Shown: positions 8,147-16,285 of the stretch, one piece after another | Layout of the letters: each line of letters starts with the position of its first letter | How positions within the stretch are numbered: position 1 is the stretch's first letter | Notes under the pieces: model-generated | The model's database searches: none | What the model was told of the DNA's origin: nothing | Seen by the model: the letters and a program-made list of their open reading frames with translations, nothing else | Position numbers and translations under genes: made by a program | Source of the DNA: Candidatus Hydrogenisulfobacillus filiaventi | GTDB taxonomy: Bacteria > Bacillota > Sulfobacillia > Sulfobacillales > R501 | DNA: 64,000 nucleotides | Assembly (NCBI GenBank): GCA_902809825.1 | Contig: LR778114.1 | Span: 1,860,001 to 1,924,000 of the forward strand | Direction of reading: 5' to 3'

Positions 8147-8431
8147 CTAATCGTGCGGGGGAAGGCCCCTATGAGAACCTTCCCTCCAAATCCGGACCAC
8201 AGGCGGGCGAATCTCCTTGACCCTGAGGGAATGGTCAAACTCCGGCAACGGCGTGGCCCCGTCCTGCGGCATCGGATGGGTTCCCTCAGCTTGGGACGAA
8301 GGATGGGGATCTTGCGGCGGGAGGACCGGGAGGTCTCCGTGGGAGTTCCTAACCCGTCCGCAAGGCAGGAAAATTTCCGTCACCTGGGCGGCAAAGTCAA
8401 AAGCCGGCAAAGGCTTGGCCCCATCACACAT
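8147..8431 (-). CDS. Hypothetical protein with an internal duplication
   Basis: The 94-residue protein starts at an ATG with GGGAGGTG seven bases upstream. Its two halves repeat a motif: residues 3-22 read DGAKPLPAFDFAAQVTEIFL, and residues 56-74 read DGATPLPEFDHSLRVKEIR. A tandem duplication is therefore likely. The Pro-rich middle links the copies. The function is unknown. Confidence 0.6.
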   Translation of the reverse strand: MCDGAKPLPAFDFAAQVTEIFLPCGRVRNSHGDLPVLPPQDPHPSSQAEGTHPMPQDGATPLPEFDHSLRVKEIRPPVVRIWREGSHRGLPPHD

Positions 8432-8474
8432 GGACAAGCACCTCCCAAACCGCCGCTTGGCCTCGACTGTGGGC

Positions 8475-8825
8475 TCATGAGGATGGCAGCGAGGCGTCGT
8501 CCGCATCGGCGGGCATCCACAGAGGCGCGTCCTCCATGACCACCAGCAGTAGTTGCCGGGCCTGGTAGGCCAAGCTGGCCGCGCTCCTGGCTTCCAACCT
8601 CGGGGACGCCAGAGCCAGACGGGCCAGCTCCCCCGCATCCAGAATCAGCGCCTCCAGCTCCCGCCCACGCAGGCAGACGCTCCCGTGCCAATCCACTCCC
8701 GTCGTCAGTTCACGGATCCTCCCCACCGTCGGATCCTTCGGAATAACGGGAGCCAGAATCTGGGACGCCTCTCCCAGCGCCCGCAAAGCCGACGCGGGAA
8801 CGAACCACCAACGCTCCGTTCCCAT
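8475..8825 (-). CDS. Hypothetical protein
   Basis: The start MGTERWWFVP has GGGAG nine bases upstream; an ATG at 8834 is an alternative. The 116-residue product has helical, Leu/Ala-rich sequence and no recognisable domain. Its first 116 bases overlap the 3' end of the previous gene in another frame, unusually long for this compact region, so one of the two frames may carry a shift. Confidence 0.5.
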   Translation of the reverse strand: MGTERWWFVPASALRALGEASQILAPVIPKDPTVGRIRELTTGVDWHGSVCLRGRELEALILDAGELARLALASPRLEARSAASLAYQARQLLLVVMEDAPLWMPADADDASLPSS

Positions 8826-9087
8826 CCAGCGCATCTCCCTTCGCGATTCCAGGGATCCAGCCGCCAACCGCCAATCTCGCGAGACGCCAGCGCTGTCGCC
8901 ACATCTCCATGCGACGCTCATGCTCCGCGCGATCCGTCTCCCTGGCACCCGGGCCCGGGCCGGACAGATCCAGGACCACCCCGAGAATGCCGGCGGACAC
9001 TGGCTCACCGTGCGCGTCGAACCGCATGACGATGCCGTCGTCCACGAACGTCGACCGTCCGTCCGGAAACCAATGCCACTCGCTCAT
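8710..9087 (-). CDS. Hypothetical protein following the Dam-like methyltransferase
   Basis: The ATG has GGAGGAG upstream and overlaps the methyltransferase stop as ATGA. The N-terminus (MSEWHWFPDGRSTFVDDGIV) is well formed. The last 40 residues overlap the next gene and have poor codon bias, so the natural end may be earlier or a frameshift may be present. No family is recognised. Confidence 0.5.
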   Translation of the reverse strand: MSEWHWFPDGRSTFVDDGIVMRFDAHGEPVSAGILGVVLDLSGPGPGARETDRAEHERRMEMWRQRWRLARLAVGGWIPGIAKGDALDGNGALVVRSRVGFAGAGRGVPDSGSRYSEGSDGGEDP

Positions 9088-9989
9088 GCGTCTCCTCCAT
9101 TGGCGGCGAACAGGGTTTGCTGCCGCGGACGGCCATTCCAGGCGGAAGGCGACCACCACAGGCATTCCGTGCGATAATCCGCCTCGCGAAGACGGCCCCC
9201 GGCCAAGCCGGTGGTGGCGGTTCTGCCAACCAGGTTCACCGGGACCCGCCGATTCTCCCGCCACCACCCGGCGTCGTCCAGTCGACGATACAGCGGATGG
9301 TCGTAGCCGCTGATCACCACCATGCCCCGCAGTGCCATCGCCGCGTCCAGCAGCGCCCGATGCTCCGCCTCCCCGAACTCCAAGCCGTATTGCGTCGTCT
9401 CCCCAGACGTCACCAAGTAGGGGGGGTCCAGGTAGAAGATGGTGTCCGGCCGATCGTACCGGCGCAGGATGTCACGCCATGGCGCGGTCTCGATCACCAC
9501 CCCGCGCAGGCGGCGGGCCACCCGCCAGAACCGCGACCGCGTTGTGATCAAGCGGTTCACCAGATCCCCGGACAGGCCGCCGGCCCAGGTGCCGGACGGC
9601 TCCTTGCCACCGAACCCCTGCAGTAGCCGGACGAGAAACCTTGCCGCCCGTTCCAGCTCCTCGTCCGCCCCATCCAGCCCGTCCGGCACGGGCGATCTGG
9701 ATCGCGCCCACTCCTCGCGATGGATGGGCGTCCATCCCAGGCGGCGATACAGGCGCCTGGCGCAGGCCTCGTCCTGCAGGCAGCGGTACACCGCAAGGAG
9801 ATCCAGGTTGCCGTCATGGATGATCTCCACTGGGCTCGGGCGCTTCGCCAGCAGCACGGCCAGCGTGCCGGCGAACGGCTCCACATACGCCCGATGGGGA
9901 GGCAGGCGATCCGCGATCCAGTGCGCCAGGCGCACCTTGCCCCCCCGCCACGGGAACAGCACCGGGCTCCCGTCACCATGGAACCCCAT
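9084..9989 (-). CDS. D12-class DNA adenine-N6 methyltransferase (Dam-like)
   Basis: This enzyme of about 301 residues methylates adenine N6. Motif X is PWRGGKVRLA near residue 13, motif I is VEPFAGTLAV near residue 36 and the catalytic motif IV is DPPY near residue 185, the usual order of the Dam class. The ATG at 9989 follows a GGGGG tract and gives the usual short N-terminus before motif X. Target specificity (GATC or other) cannot be read directly. A terminator lies upstream, so it begins its own transcription unit or depends on read-through. Confidence 0.9.
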   Translation of the reverse strand: MGFHGDGSPVLFPWRGGKVRLAHWIADRLPPHRAYVEPFAGTLAVLLAKRPSPVEIIHDGNLDLLAVYRCLQDEACARRLYRRLGWTPIHREEWARSRSPVPDGLDGADEELERAARFLVRLLQGFGGKEPSGTWAGGLSGDLVNRLITTRSRFWRVARRLRGVVIETAPWRDILRRYDRPDTIFYLDPPYLVTSGETTQYGLEFGEAEHRALLDAAMALRGMVVISGYDHPLYRRLDDAGWWRENRRVPVNLVGRTATTGLAGGRLREADYRTECLWWSPSAWNGRPRQQTLFAANGGDA

Positions 9990-10013
9990 GTTGCAACCCC
10001 CTCTCTGAAAAAG

Positions 10014-10050
10014 GAGGAGGCCCCGGATCCGATGGATCCGAAGCCTCCTC
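10014..10050 (-). terminator. Rho-independent terminator
   Basis: A nearly perfect 17-bp stem (10014-10030 with 10034-10050) is followed on the leftward strand by CTTTTTC. It would end transcripts of the membrane protein gene at 10077-10823. Confidence 0.75.
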
Positions 10051-10076
10051 GAGCCCACCGATCGTTTGGTTGTGGC

Positions 10077-10823
10077 TCAGCTGGGATCGACAGCCGGCGG
10101 GTCGACCACCAGCTCCATGGCCCACAGCTGCACCAGCACGACCTCCGCCACGCCCCACGCCAAGCCAAGCAGCTGGCCGATGACCGGGATCAGGCCCAGC
10201 ACCCCGACCAGCATGCCGATCACCAAGACGACGGCCACCGCCTGCAGGCTGCCCCACCAGAAGGTGCCAAGGCCATCCGGGCTCATCGCCATCCGCATGG
10301 CGGACGCGAACCCAAGCCGCCGCACGAACAGCAGGGCCAAGAACCGGAGGGGCAGCGGGATCCAAGCCAAGGCCAGCACCGCGGCCAGCACCCCGCCCAC
10401 CGCATGCAGCGTGGCGATGAGCAGGACCATCACCATGCCAAGCGCGGCCATCAGCAGCAGCGACCCGAGCATGGCGGCCCACGCGCGCCCGTACTGCGCC
10501 CGCGCCTCCCGCCAGAACGTCATGCCGTCCACAGGCTCTCCCCGCACCGCGTCCGCCAGCGCGCCGTTGAATCCGGCCAGAAAGACTGGCCCGATCATCG
10601 CCGTAATCACCAGCATTACGGGCAGCGCCCCAAGAATGGCGGCCACGACGGCGTGCGGGGACGCATGCCCCGCGCTGGTGCTCCCGAGGATGGCCCCCGC
10701 CCCCACCACGCCCATCACCACCAGCACCAGCAGGCTACCCAGAGCCTCCCACGCCGCCGCCCACCACACGCCGGGGTTGCGCACCACGTTCCGATAGCGA
10801 ATCCACGCCTCGCCCACGGTCAT
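10077..10823 (-). CDS. Polytopic membrane protein
   Basis: The ATG has AAAGGAGG upstream; 248 residues contain about five hydrophobic segments (roughly residues 20-45, 60-85, 112-140, 145-165 and 195-235) with a basic cytoplasmic loop around 165-185. It resembles DUF4013-like integral membrane proteins in overall layout, but I cannot assign it firmly. It is flanked by hairpins on both sides, so it may be expressed as a single-gene unit. Confidence 0.7.
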   Translation of the reverse strand: MTVGEAWIRYRNVVRNPGVWWAAAWEALGSLLVLVVMGVVGAGAILGSTSAGHASPHAVVAAILGALPVMLVITAMIGPVFLAGFNGALADAVRGEPVDGMTFWREARAQYGRAWAAMLGSLLLMAALGMVMVLLIATLHAVGGVLAAVLALAWIPLPLRFLALLFVRRLGFASAMRMAMSPDGLGTFWWGSLQAVAVVLVIGMLVGVLGLIPVIGQLLGLAWGVAEVVLVQLWAMELVVDPPAVDPS

Positions 10824-10851
10824 CGACCGACCTCCTTTCGCAAACGGACGA

Positions 10852-10878
10852 GGGCCGCGATCACGGAGATCGCGGCCC
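10852..10878 (-). terminator. GC-rich hairpin
   Basis: A perfect 11-bp stem with a 5-base loop lies 29 bases before the membrane protein ATG. The run after it on the leftward strand is weak in T. It may be an incomplete terminator or attenuator for transcripts coming from the DUF6166 gene. Confidence 0.5.
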
Positions 10879-10945
10879 GGGGAACCAGCCAGACCACGGC
10901 TTTGGCCGTGGAGCCTATGACCGGAATCGTGGACGGCGGCGATCA

Positions 10946-11428
10946 TCATCGCCTCGCCGGGTGTTCGGCCAGGAGCCGCTCCACCCACACCAACACGTCC
11001 GCTTGGGGCAGCTCCCATTCGTCATGCGGCAGGCGCGCAACCACGCCCCACTTGAAATCTTGCTCCATCCATCCAGCCAGGTCATCGTCTCCCGTCGCAT
11101 CGGCCAGCAGGGATCGCGCCAAATCGGCCGGCCCGGAGCCGCCGTACCCCCATTCAAACCCAGAAGGGGAGTGATTCCCGACATGGCGCAGCGGTCGCGT
11201 CGCGCCCTCCTCCAGCACCACCACCTCGGCGTGCGGCCTCCGCAGGCCCACGTACACGCGCTCGCTCACGATCTGTCCCCCCATCCCGATTCTGGCCAGC
11301 ACGGACGCCATTGGGCCGGATCCCCAGAGCCACGCAGCCAGCACCATCGCCACCGGCCACAACAGGAACAGCAGGAAGGCTGCCACGGGCGCACCGGGCG
11401 ACCCCCCGCCCCGGGATCCCACAGCCAC
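10946..11428 (-). CDS. Membrane-anchored DUF6166-like protein
   Basis: A hydrophobic segment (about residues 14-37) precedes a soluble domain with YVGLRRPHAEVVVLEEG and HSPSGFEWGYGGSGP, which match the DUF6166 family as I remember it. That family is usually soluble and small, so the membrane anchor is unusual. The GTG start lacks a good ribosome binding site. A different upstream frame (11537 leftward, MGWVMLALMA) encodes two more hydrophobic stretches, so a frameshift could have split a longer membrane N-terminus. Confidence 0.6.
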   Translation of the reverse strand: MAVGSRGGGSPGAPVAAFLLFLLWPVAMVLAAWLWGSGPMASVLARIGMGGQIVSERVYVGLRRPHAEVVVLEEGATRPLRHVGNHSPSGFEWGYGGSGPADLARSLLADATGDDDLAGWMEQDFKWGVVARLPHDEWELPQADVLVWVERLLAEHPARR

Positions 11429-11574
11429 CCCGCAGGCCCACCATGGCCGCCATAAGCAGCAGGAAGCCCAACGTGATCACGGACGGGCGCCACCAGACAG
11501 CCGCAATGGCCATCAGCGCCAGCATGACCCATCCCATCCGCCTCGCCTCGCTTCGCCCCGACGACGCCGGGCCG

Positions 11575-11760
11575 CTACGATCCCGCCAGCACCTCCAGGT
11601 GCATCCGGATGGCCTCCCACGCGGCCACCTGGCCGTCTCGGTAGCCCTGGGCGTACCCGTCGTCCTCCGGGGCCTCCATCGCCTGCGCCTGGGCCAGCCC
11701 CCGATCCGCGACAGCCATCAAATGCATCAGCAGATCCCGAAGCTCTTTCTTGGCAGCCAT
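11575..11760 (-). CDS. Small helical hypothetical protein
   Basis: The 61-residue product starts MAAKKELRDLLMHLMAVADR after a GAAGGGGGTGG tract. It is predicted mostly helical, with an acidic and Gly-rich middle, and could form a coiled coil or small regulator. It is not recognised. The 50 bases between it and the nucleotidase contain no hairpin. Confidence 0.6.
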   Translation of the reverse strand: MAAKKELRDLLMHLMAVADRGLAQAQAMEAPEDDGYAQGYRDGQVAAWEAIRMHLEVLAGS

Positions 11761-11844
11761 GCCGCCACCCCCTTCTCTCCGCGGAACCGCGTCTCCGCGC
11801 TGATCCGCCTATATATCTCGGGCACACATCGACGCCGCGCCTCC

Positions 11845-12444
11845 TCAGCCTCTCGAGGAGGAGACGATGGCGCGCGCCCAGCGGTCCAGGCGCGGCCACG
11901 GCGCCCGCAGGACGGAAGGCGGCGCGCTTTGGGTGTAGGGCCAGGGCGGAGTGGCCACCGGGAATCCAGCCCGGACCCTTGCCCACGTCGCCCATTCCGC
12001 CGGGTTGTCGTCGATCAGGGCGATCCCGCCCAGATCCGCCTTGCTACCGGACAGCACCGGGACGATCTCCACCGCCGTCGCCACGTCCGACGCATGCCGC
12101 CGCAGCCAGACCCGCTTGGCCATCAAAACGCCCGGATCCACGGTGGCGGTGGCCAGCACGAACGGCACCCCGTCCCGGACCCAACCCGCCAGCGTCGCCA
12201 GCGCGCCCGGCATCGGGCTGCTCTCCTCATAGAGCCGCGGATCCCCAATGGCGCGGTAGAAGTGCTCGGCCGCCTCGTCCCCAACGCATCGGCGCAGGTC
12301 GTAATCCCGCACCTGCCCCAGGCGGATTCGGCGATCCGGGTGCTCCCGATTCCATCGCGCCAGCCAGGCCGACACGATGTCCGCGATGGTGCCGTCCCAG
12401 TCCACCACGACGGGTCGAGATCCCACGGTGGCCACGCGCGTCAC
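11845..12444 (-). CDS. HAD-superfamily 5'-nucleotidase (deoxyribonucleotidase-like)
   Basis: The 199-residue protein carries DWDGTIADI, the HAD nucleophile motif, near residue 14, LATATV as motif II near residue 98 and IDDNP as the C-terminal acidic motif near residue 145. Length and motif spacing fit the NT5C family of 5'(3')-deoxyribonucleotidases, which dephosphorylate dNMPs. It starts with a GTG overlapping the upstream stop (GTGA). With thymidine kinase and NrdD it belongs to the nucleotide-metabolism set of this element. Confidence 0.8.
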   Translation of the reverse strand: MTRVATVGSRPVVVDWDGTIADIVSAWLARWNREHPDRRIRLGQVRDYDLRRCVGDEAAEHFYRAIGDPRLYEESSPMPGALATLAGWVRDGVPFVLATATVDPGVLMAKRVWLRRHASDVATAVEIVPVLSGSKADLGGIALIDDNPAEWATWARVRAGFPVATPPWPYTQSAPPSVLRAPWPRLDRWARAIVSSSRG

Positions 12445-12665
12445 GCCTCCATCCCGGCGATGGGCGTCGGCCGTCCCGTCATGGGGCAGGCGGCCTCACC
12501 CTCCGCGCGCTGAAAGGCGACCATAATGGACTCCAGGTCGTAATAATGGCGAACCTCCATGCCACAGCGAGAGCACCGCCACAAGGAGAATTTCTCCTCC
12601 CGGGTCTTCGCCCCGCGGGCACCCCCTCCATCCACCCGCCGCCAATCATGCGTGATCGTCGCCAC
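12441..12665 (-). CDS. Small zinc-finger-like protein
   Basis: The GTG start has GAGGGGGATCGCC just upstream and yields 74 residues. WRCSRCGMEV near residue 29 and a later Cys could bind zinc. It overlaps the 3' part of the transglycosylase frame by about 190 bases, and only one frame has good codon bias there. This suggests the upstream protein ends earlier or has run on after a mutation. Confidence 0.6.
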   Translation of the reverse strand: MATITHDWRRVDGGGARGAKTREEKFSLWRCSRCGMEVRHYYDLESIMVAFQRAEGEAACPMTGRPTPIAGMEA

Positions 12666-13261
12666 GGCGATCCCCCTCTTTCCAAGCAAACCCCAGCTGA
12701 CTGTCCAAGCGAACGGGTCGGGATCGGCAACTGGACTCGCTCCGCCGCCGGTCGATCCCACGACAGCAGCTTCCATCCAATCCGGTGCCAGACGGGTGGC
12801 TTGGGGCATCGCAGCACAGGCTCCGCCTGCCCGGATGCCAGAGCCGGCGGTGGTGTCGGAGGTGCTGGGGGTGTCGGAGGCGGCACCACGATGGCCGACT
12901 CCGTTCTCAGCACGTCCGTCCAATATGCGGCGGCGTCAGGCAGTCCGACGTCCGGCCTACCGGTGTGGTAAACGCTCAGCGCCACGCGCCATGACCGCCA
13001 TTTGGCGTACAGAGCGGCCATGGTCCTGGCCTCCCATTGCGCGGCCCAGGCGGGCTGATACGCTAGGACGGCCGGGACGCGAGGATGCGCCATCGAGTTG
13101 ATCTGCGCCAGACCCCGATCAATCGACCCGGGGCCATCCACCCTTCTGGCATTCGGCCGCCACCGGCTTTCGACCCATTGCTGGGCCAGCAGCAGCCGCA
13201 ACGGGACATGCCATCGCGCCGCCGCCGCCCGATCCCATGCCACCACCGATGGACTGGGCAC
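12479..13261 (-). CDS. Lytic transglycosylase-like (SLT) protein with run-on C-terminus
   Basis: The N-terminal half matches the lysozyme-like SLT fold: the catalytic Glu is in LLAQQWVESRW near residue 30, and the downstream SIDRGLAQINSMAHP motif is the usual second signature. Such enzymes cut peptidoglycan glycan strands. A Pro-rich linker (about residues 118-132) follows. The last 70 or so residues overlap the next gene and read like noncoding sequence, so a frameshift or lost stop is likely. Start TTG 13264 or GTG 13261 follows GGGAGG. It has no signal peptide, so it would need a holin or tail delivery. Confidence 0.7.
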   Translation of the reverse strand: MPSPSVVAWDRAAAARWHVPLRLLLAQQWVESRWRPNARRVDGPGSIDRGLAQINSMAHPRVPAVLAYQPAWAAQWEARTMAALYAKWRSWRVALSVYHTGRPDVGLPDAAAYWTDVLRTESAIVVPPPTPPAPPTPPPALASGQAEPVLRCPKPPVWHRIGWKLLSWDRPAAERVQLPIPTRSLGQSAGVCLERGGSPWRRSRMIGGGWMEGVPAGRRPGRRNSPCGGALAVAWRFAIITTWSPLWSPFSARRVRPPAP

Positions 13262-13317
13262 CAACGACAGCAAGCCTCCCTTCCGCTCCCCCGCGCCCGC
13301 CGTCTGTGGACGCGGGG

Positions 13318-14319
13318 TTAGACCAGCGGTACCAGCGGCATCAGCCAATGGGTGTACATCGGTCGCTCCATCGTGGCCAGCCTGGCCGGATGCGACGCCA
13401 CCGCGCTCAACCGCACCTCGGCGATCTCGCCGACCAGAGCCTGCACCGCCTCGGCCCAAAACTTGGGATTGTAGGAGGCGGTCACGATCTCCGCGCCATC
13501 GGCGAACTCGGTTTCCGCCTCCAGCTCCTCCGCCGCGTGGCCGACCTCGGACGCCGTGGTGGAGAGGATCAGCAAACCCGGCTCAACCCTCGCCACGAGA
13601 TCCGCCTGGGAATTCCCGCGTCCCGTCACCACCACCAGGCGCTCCGCGGCTCCGCGCAGATCCTCCAGTGGCAGGCGCACGGTCACGGACGTGGAACGGG
13701 ACGTCACCCCCTGCACGGGAGGATACTGGTCATCCAGCAGCCGTGCCACGCATCGGAGATGCGGCGTCCGCACCATCAGCGCGACATCCGATCGCGCGAC
13801 GGACACCTCCGCGTCATCGTCCGCCTCCGCCAGAGCCCTGGCGATCTCTGCCATCGCGCGGCTGGGCACCACGAATCGGCCGGAGACACCGCCAACCCCA
13901 GGCAGGTGCCACCGCGCCATGCGGGTGCTGTCGGACGCCACCATCTCGATGGCCTCGTCCTCCGGCGGGGCTGGCAGGGCGTCCTCCTCGTATTGGTGGA
14001 TGGTGGCGCGCCCGCGCCCGTACTGGATCGCCATCTGCTGGCCCGACGTCTCCATCGTCAGGGTGTCGGTGGGGATCCGCCGCACCAGCTCGGTCAAGGG
14101 ACCGGCGGGCACCACCGCCGATCCCGCCCCGTCCAGGGTCTCCACCGGCACGGAGGCGTCCATCCACAGCGTCAGGTCCGTGGCGATCACCCGCAAACTA
14201 GCAGCATCCACCGTCAGCTGCACTCCCCCCAACAGGGGCAGGGCCAGCTGATTCGCCACCGCACGGGTGACCCGATCCAGCGCGCCCGCCAGGGCATCCC
14301 GAGATACCGTAATCCGCAT
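13318..14319 (-). CDS. dnaN: DNA polymerase sliding clamp, beta-clamp-like
   Basis: The 333-residue product starts MRITVSRDALAGALDRVTRA and has the three-domain spacing of bacterial beta clamps, including RWHLPGVGGVSGRFVVPSRA in the second domain, SVTVRLPLEDLRGAAERL in the third and the C-terminal hydrophobic tail HWLMPLVPLV in place of the usual MPMRL-type end. It encircles DNA and tethers the polymerase. An ATG six bases upstream is also possible; AGGAGG precedes both. A phage-borne clamp beside a family A polymerase is uncommon. Confidence 0.85.
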   Translation of the reverse strand: MRITVSRDALAGALDRVTRAVANQLALPLLGGVQLTVDAASLRVIATDLTLWMDASVPVETLDGAGSAVVPAGPLTELVRRIPTDTLTMETSGQQMAIQYGRGRATIHQYEEDALPAPPEDEAIEMVASDSTRMARWHLPGVGGVSGRFVVPSRAMAEIARALAEADDDAEVSVARSDVALMVRTPHLRCVARLLDDQYPPVQGVTSRSTSVTVRLPLEDLRGAAERLVVVTGRGNSQADLVARVEPGLLILSTTASEVGHAAEELEAETEFADGAEIVTASYNPKFWAEAVQALVGEIAEVRLSAVASHPARLATMERPMYTHWLMPLVPLV

Positions 14320-14436
14320 GTGCATCAGTCCTCCTCGTGGTATGAAGCCCAGCGCCAGCCGTGCCAACGCTGCCTCGGCCGTGGTCAGACCCTCGAATCG
14401 TCCGGGGGGGGCATCCTCATACGCGATCCGCTCCTT

Positions 14437-14685
14437 TCATCCCAGTCGGCAAGTTGAGGCGCAACGCGCTCTCGTTGGGGCGAGGGACTGGTGGTGGAGG
14501 GTGCGCGACGAAAAGTCTGGCAAGGCTCTGGCGATCGGGGCTAACAAATGGTCGCCCAGCCAACGGACAACAGGAACCGCGACGCCATCGCCCATGGCGC
14601 GATACGCATCGTGATATTTTTCTGGAAGTAGACGAGCCTGTCGGAGAAATCCCCGCCAGCCCCCGCCTTTAGGCGTGGGGGCCAT
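14437..14685 (-). pseudogene. C-terminal remnant of a DNA (cytosine-5) methyltransferase
   Basis: The frame contains LPEKYHDAYRAMGDGVAVPV followed by a helical VRWLGDHLLAP tail, the motif X region and C-terminus of C5-methyltransferases. Motifs I to IX are absent. The first 20 codons run through an IS200/IS605-type hairpin (14655-14682), so the truncation coincides with a mobile-element end. The downstream neighbour in transcription order upstream (14770-15213) resembles a restriction enzyme domain, so a restriction-modification locus probably decayed here. Confidence 0.65.
14655..14682. repeat. Solo IS200/IS605-type end hairpin
   Basis: The hairpin CCCCCGCCTTTAGGCGTGGG has a TTTA loop and resembles the end structures of the IsrB element and of the copies at 29088 and 43775. 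No transposase gene is nearby. It is probably a relic of an insertion that truncated the methyltransferase. Confidence 0.5.
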
Positions 14686-14769
14686 GACCGGGAGCCTGTG
14701 TCGGTGTTTCTGCTTCCTGGAGCGGCTGCGGATGGAACGGGGCAGGACCCGCGATCCGTCTTCAGCGCA

Positions 14770-15213
14770 TTATTCCAGCTCCAGCAGATAGGTCCCGTCG
14801 GGGAATCGATACCAGTGCGCCGACCGCACCCCGGAGCGGATCAGGTCCGCCTCCGTGATGGGGCGGGCTGGGTCGGCAACGCCCATTTGCCGCCGCAGCC
14901 ACAGGCCCAGGGCCGCCGTGTCCCCATCGGACTCGATGGCCTTGCCACCATCCTGGGCCACCCGCAGCCGCATGCCGATGGTCCTGGCCCGATCCAGCCA
15001 CGCCCAGAACGTGGATCCCTCCGGAGGAAAGAACCCAGCTCTCGCCACCGCCCTGGGCACAGGAACATAGGCGGCGCCAACCGGTCGCCGGGGCGGCTTG
15101 GCCCAGTTCAGGCCGCCCATCTCATGCGGCACGCCGTCCCGCTGCGTCAGCGGGCAGATCGCCTGCGGAGCCGCCTTCAGCTCCGCCGCAGTCAGCGTGG
15201 GCATCCGCGCCAT
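14770..15213 (-). CDS. NgoFVII-family restriction endonuclease C-terminal-like (B3-type) protein
   Basis: The 147-residue protein begins MARMPTLTAAELKAAPQAIC and contains PLTQRDGVPHEMGGLNW and YVPVPRAVARAGFFPP, which I recognise from the C-terminal DNA-recognition region of NgoFVII-like restriction enzymes. The N-terminal phospholipase D-like catalytic domain is absent, so it should bind but not cut DNA. It may be a remnant or a retained DNA-binding domain. RBS and codon bias are good, suggesting it is still expressed. Confidence 0.65.
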   Translation of the reverse strand: MARMPTLTAAELKAAPQAICPLTQRDGVPHEMGGLNWAKPPRRPVGAAYVPVPRAVARAGFFPPEGSTFWAWLDRARTIGMRLRVAQDGGKAIESDGDTAALGLWLRRQMGVADPARPITEADLIRSGVRSAHWYRFPDGTYLLELE

Positions 15214-15355
15214 CTCCTTCTCCCATCACCAAAAACCCGTCAACGACGCGGTCAGGATCAGCGCACCAGCGCCGTCGACTCCTGGGAGCTGGCCGCACCA
15301 GGCGCATCGCCCGCCCTGGGCCTCCCATCATGCCGCCAGCCTCTGCGCACGGTCG

Positions 15356-15925
15356 TCAAGCCAAGGGCAAGCGCCATCTCACCAGCCCCCCGCGATCCAG
15401 ATCCGATACGCGAAGGATCCAGAACGGTTGCCCGGTCCGGTGGTTGATGCGCTCCTGCACCGGGATGTCGCCGGCCATAATCGCCAGCTGCAGATCCGGC
15501 CAGGAAACCACCACGGCGTCCTCCAGATCAGTCTCCGACTGGTTGAGCCAGCCAGTGAGCAGCCACTGCGGCACGCCCTTGTGGTACTCGCTGGGCGTAT
15601 GGCTGCAGGGATTCCAGAGGGTGATGGTGACGTCCCGCCTCTCGGGCGGGGTCTGCCTGCGAAACCGCTCCTGCACGGACAGCCGGATCCACTGCGGCGT
15701 CCTCGGCGTGGCTCCCGGGGGCCGAACCTCCAGCACATAGTCGACGCTCAGGCTCAGATCCAGAGTCCGGTTGACGTCTCCGGCATCGTCGGATCGCCGG
15801 ACCTCGACCTCGGCCACGGATCCAGCGGGTACCCCCCACCACGCGGGGTAGATGCGTTGCATCGCGATGCGATGGCCTTTGTCCGACAGCTCCCGGTTGC
15901 GCAGGCTGTACGAGGTGGCTGCCAT
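15356..15925 (-). CDS. Hypothetical protein
   Basis: This 189-residue protein is rich in beta-type and Trp/Arg sequence and lacks membrane segments. It was not recognised. GGGAGGAGCGCC precedes the ATG. The 5' side carries the GGGTGCGACA motif and a strong hairpin. Its position next to restriction-modification remnants could mean it belongs to the same locus, but this is only positional. Confidence 0.6.
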   Translation of the reverse strand: MAATSYSLRNRELSDKGHRIAMQRIYPAWWGVPAGSVAEVEVRRSDDAGDVNRTLDLSLSVDYVLEVRPPGATPRTPQWIRLSVQERFRRQTPPERRDVTITLWNPCSHTPSEYHKGVPQWLLTGWLNQSETDLEDAVVVSWPDLQLAIMAGDIPVQERINHRTGQPFWILRVSDLDRGGLVRWRLPLA

Positions 15926-15962
15926 CCCGGCGCTCCTCCCATCGTTTCATCACGATGAGAGG

Positions 15963-16006
15963 GCGGCGGCTCCGCCATCAGCGGAGCCGCCAAACTGGGT
16001 GCGACA
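15963..16006 (-). promoter_or_regulatory. Hairpin plus TGTCGCACCC motif
   Basis: A 12-bp GC stem (GGCGGCTCCGC... 15963-15990) is preceded on the leftward strand by TGTCGCACCCAG (15997-16006 as GGGTGCGACA on the + strand). The same motif-then-hairpin order appears before the genes at 36787 and 43737. It lies 38 to 81 bases before the ATG at 15925. Confidence 0.45.
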
Positions 16007-16103
16007 CGCTGGCGTGTCGCCGGAAACCCGGGCATGAGATTAGAAATGGCTCGTGCCAGCCCGTTTCGGGCTACCATCATCGTACTCGCATCCGGTCCAG
16101 CAG

Positions 16104-16274
16104 TCAACGATCCAACGCCAGGATCTGCCGCGCGACGCGATCCAGGCGGAACAGCGCGTCCGCCCGCTCCGCCTCCTCGTCAAACCAGCGGTCTGGCGGG
16201 GTCCTGTCCAGATGGCGGCGCAGCTCCCATCGGCGACGATTGGCCATGCGTGCGGAGGCTGTGCGAGACCCCAT
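16104..16274 (-). CDS. Small basic hypothetical protein
   Basis: A 56-residue frame starts MGSRTASARMANRRRWELRR after GGAGTGAGGAT. It is strongly basic at the N-terminus and amphipathic later, as a small nucleic-acid-binding or AAA adaptor protein might be. It follows the ATPase gene directly (11 bases apart). The function is unknown. Confidence 0.5.
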   Translation of the reverse strand: MGSRTASARMANRRRWELRRHLDRTPPDRWFDEEAERADALFRLDRVARQILALDR

Positions 16275-16285
16275 GCGCAAGATCC

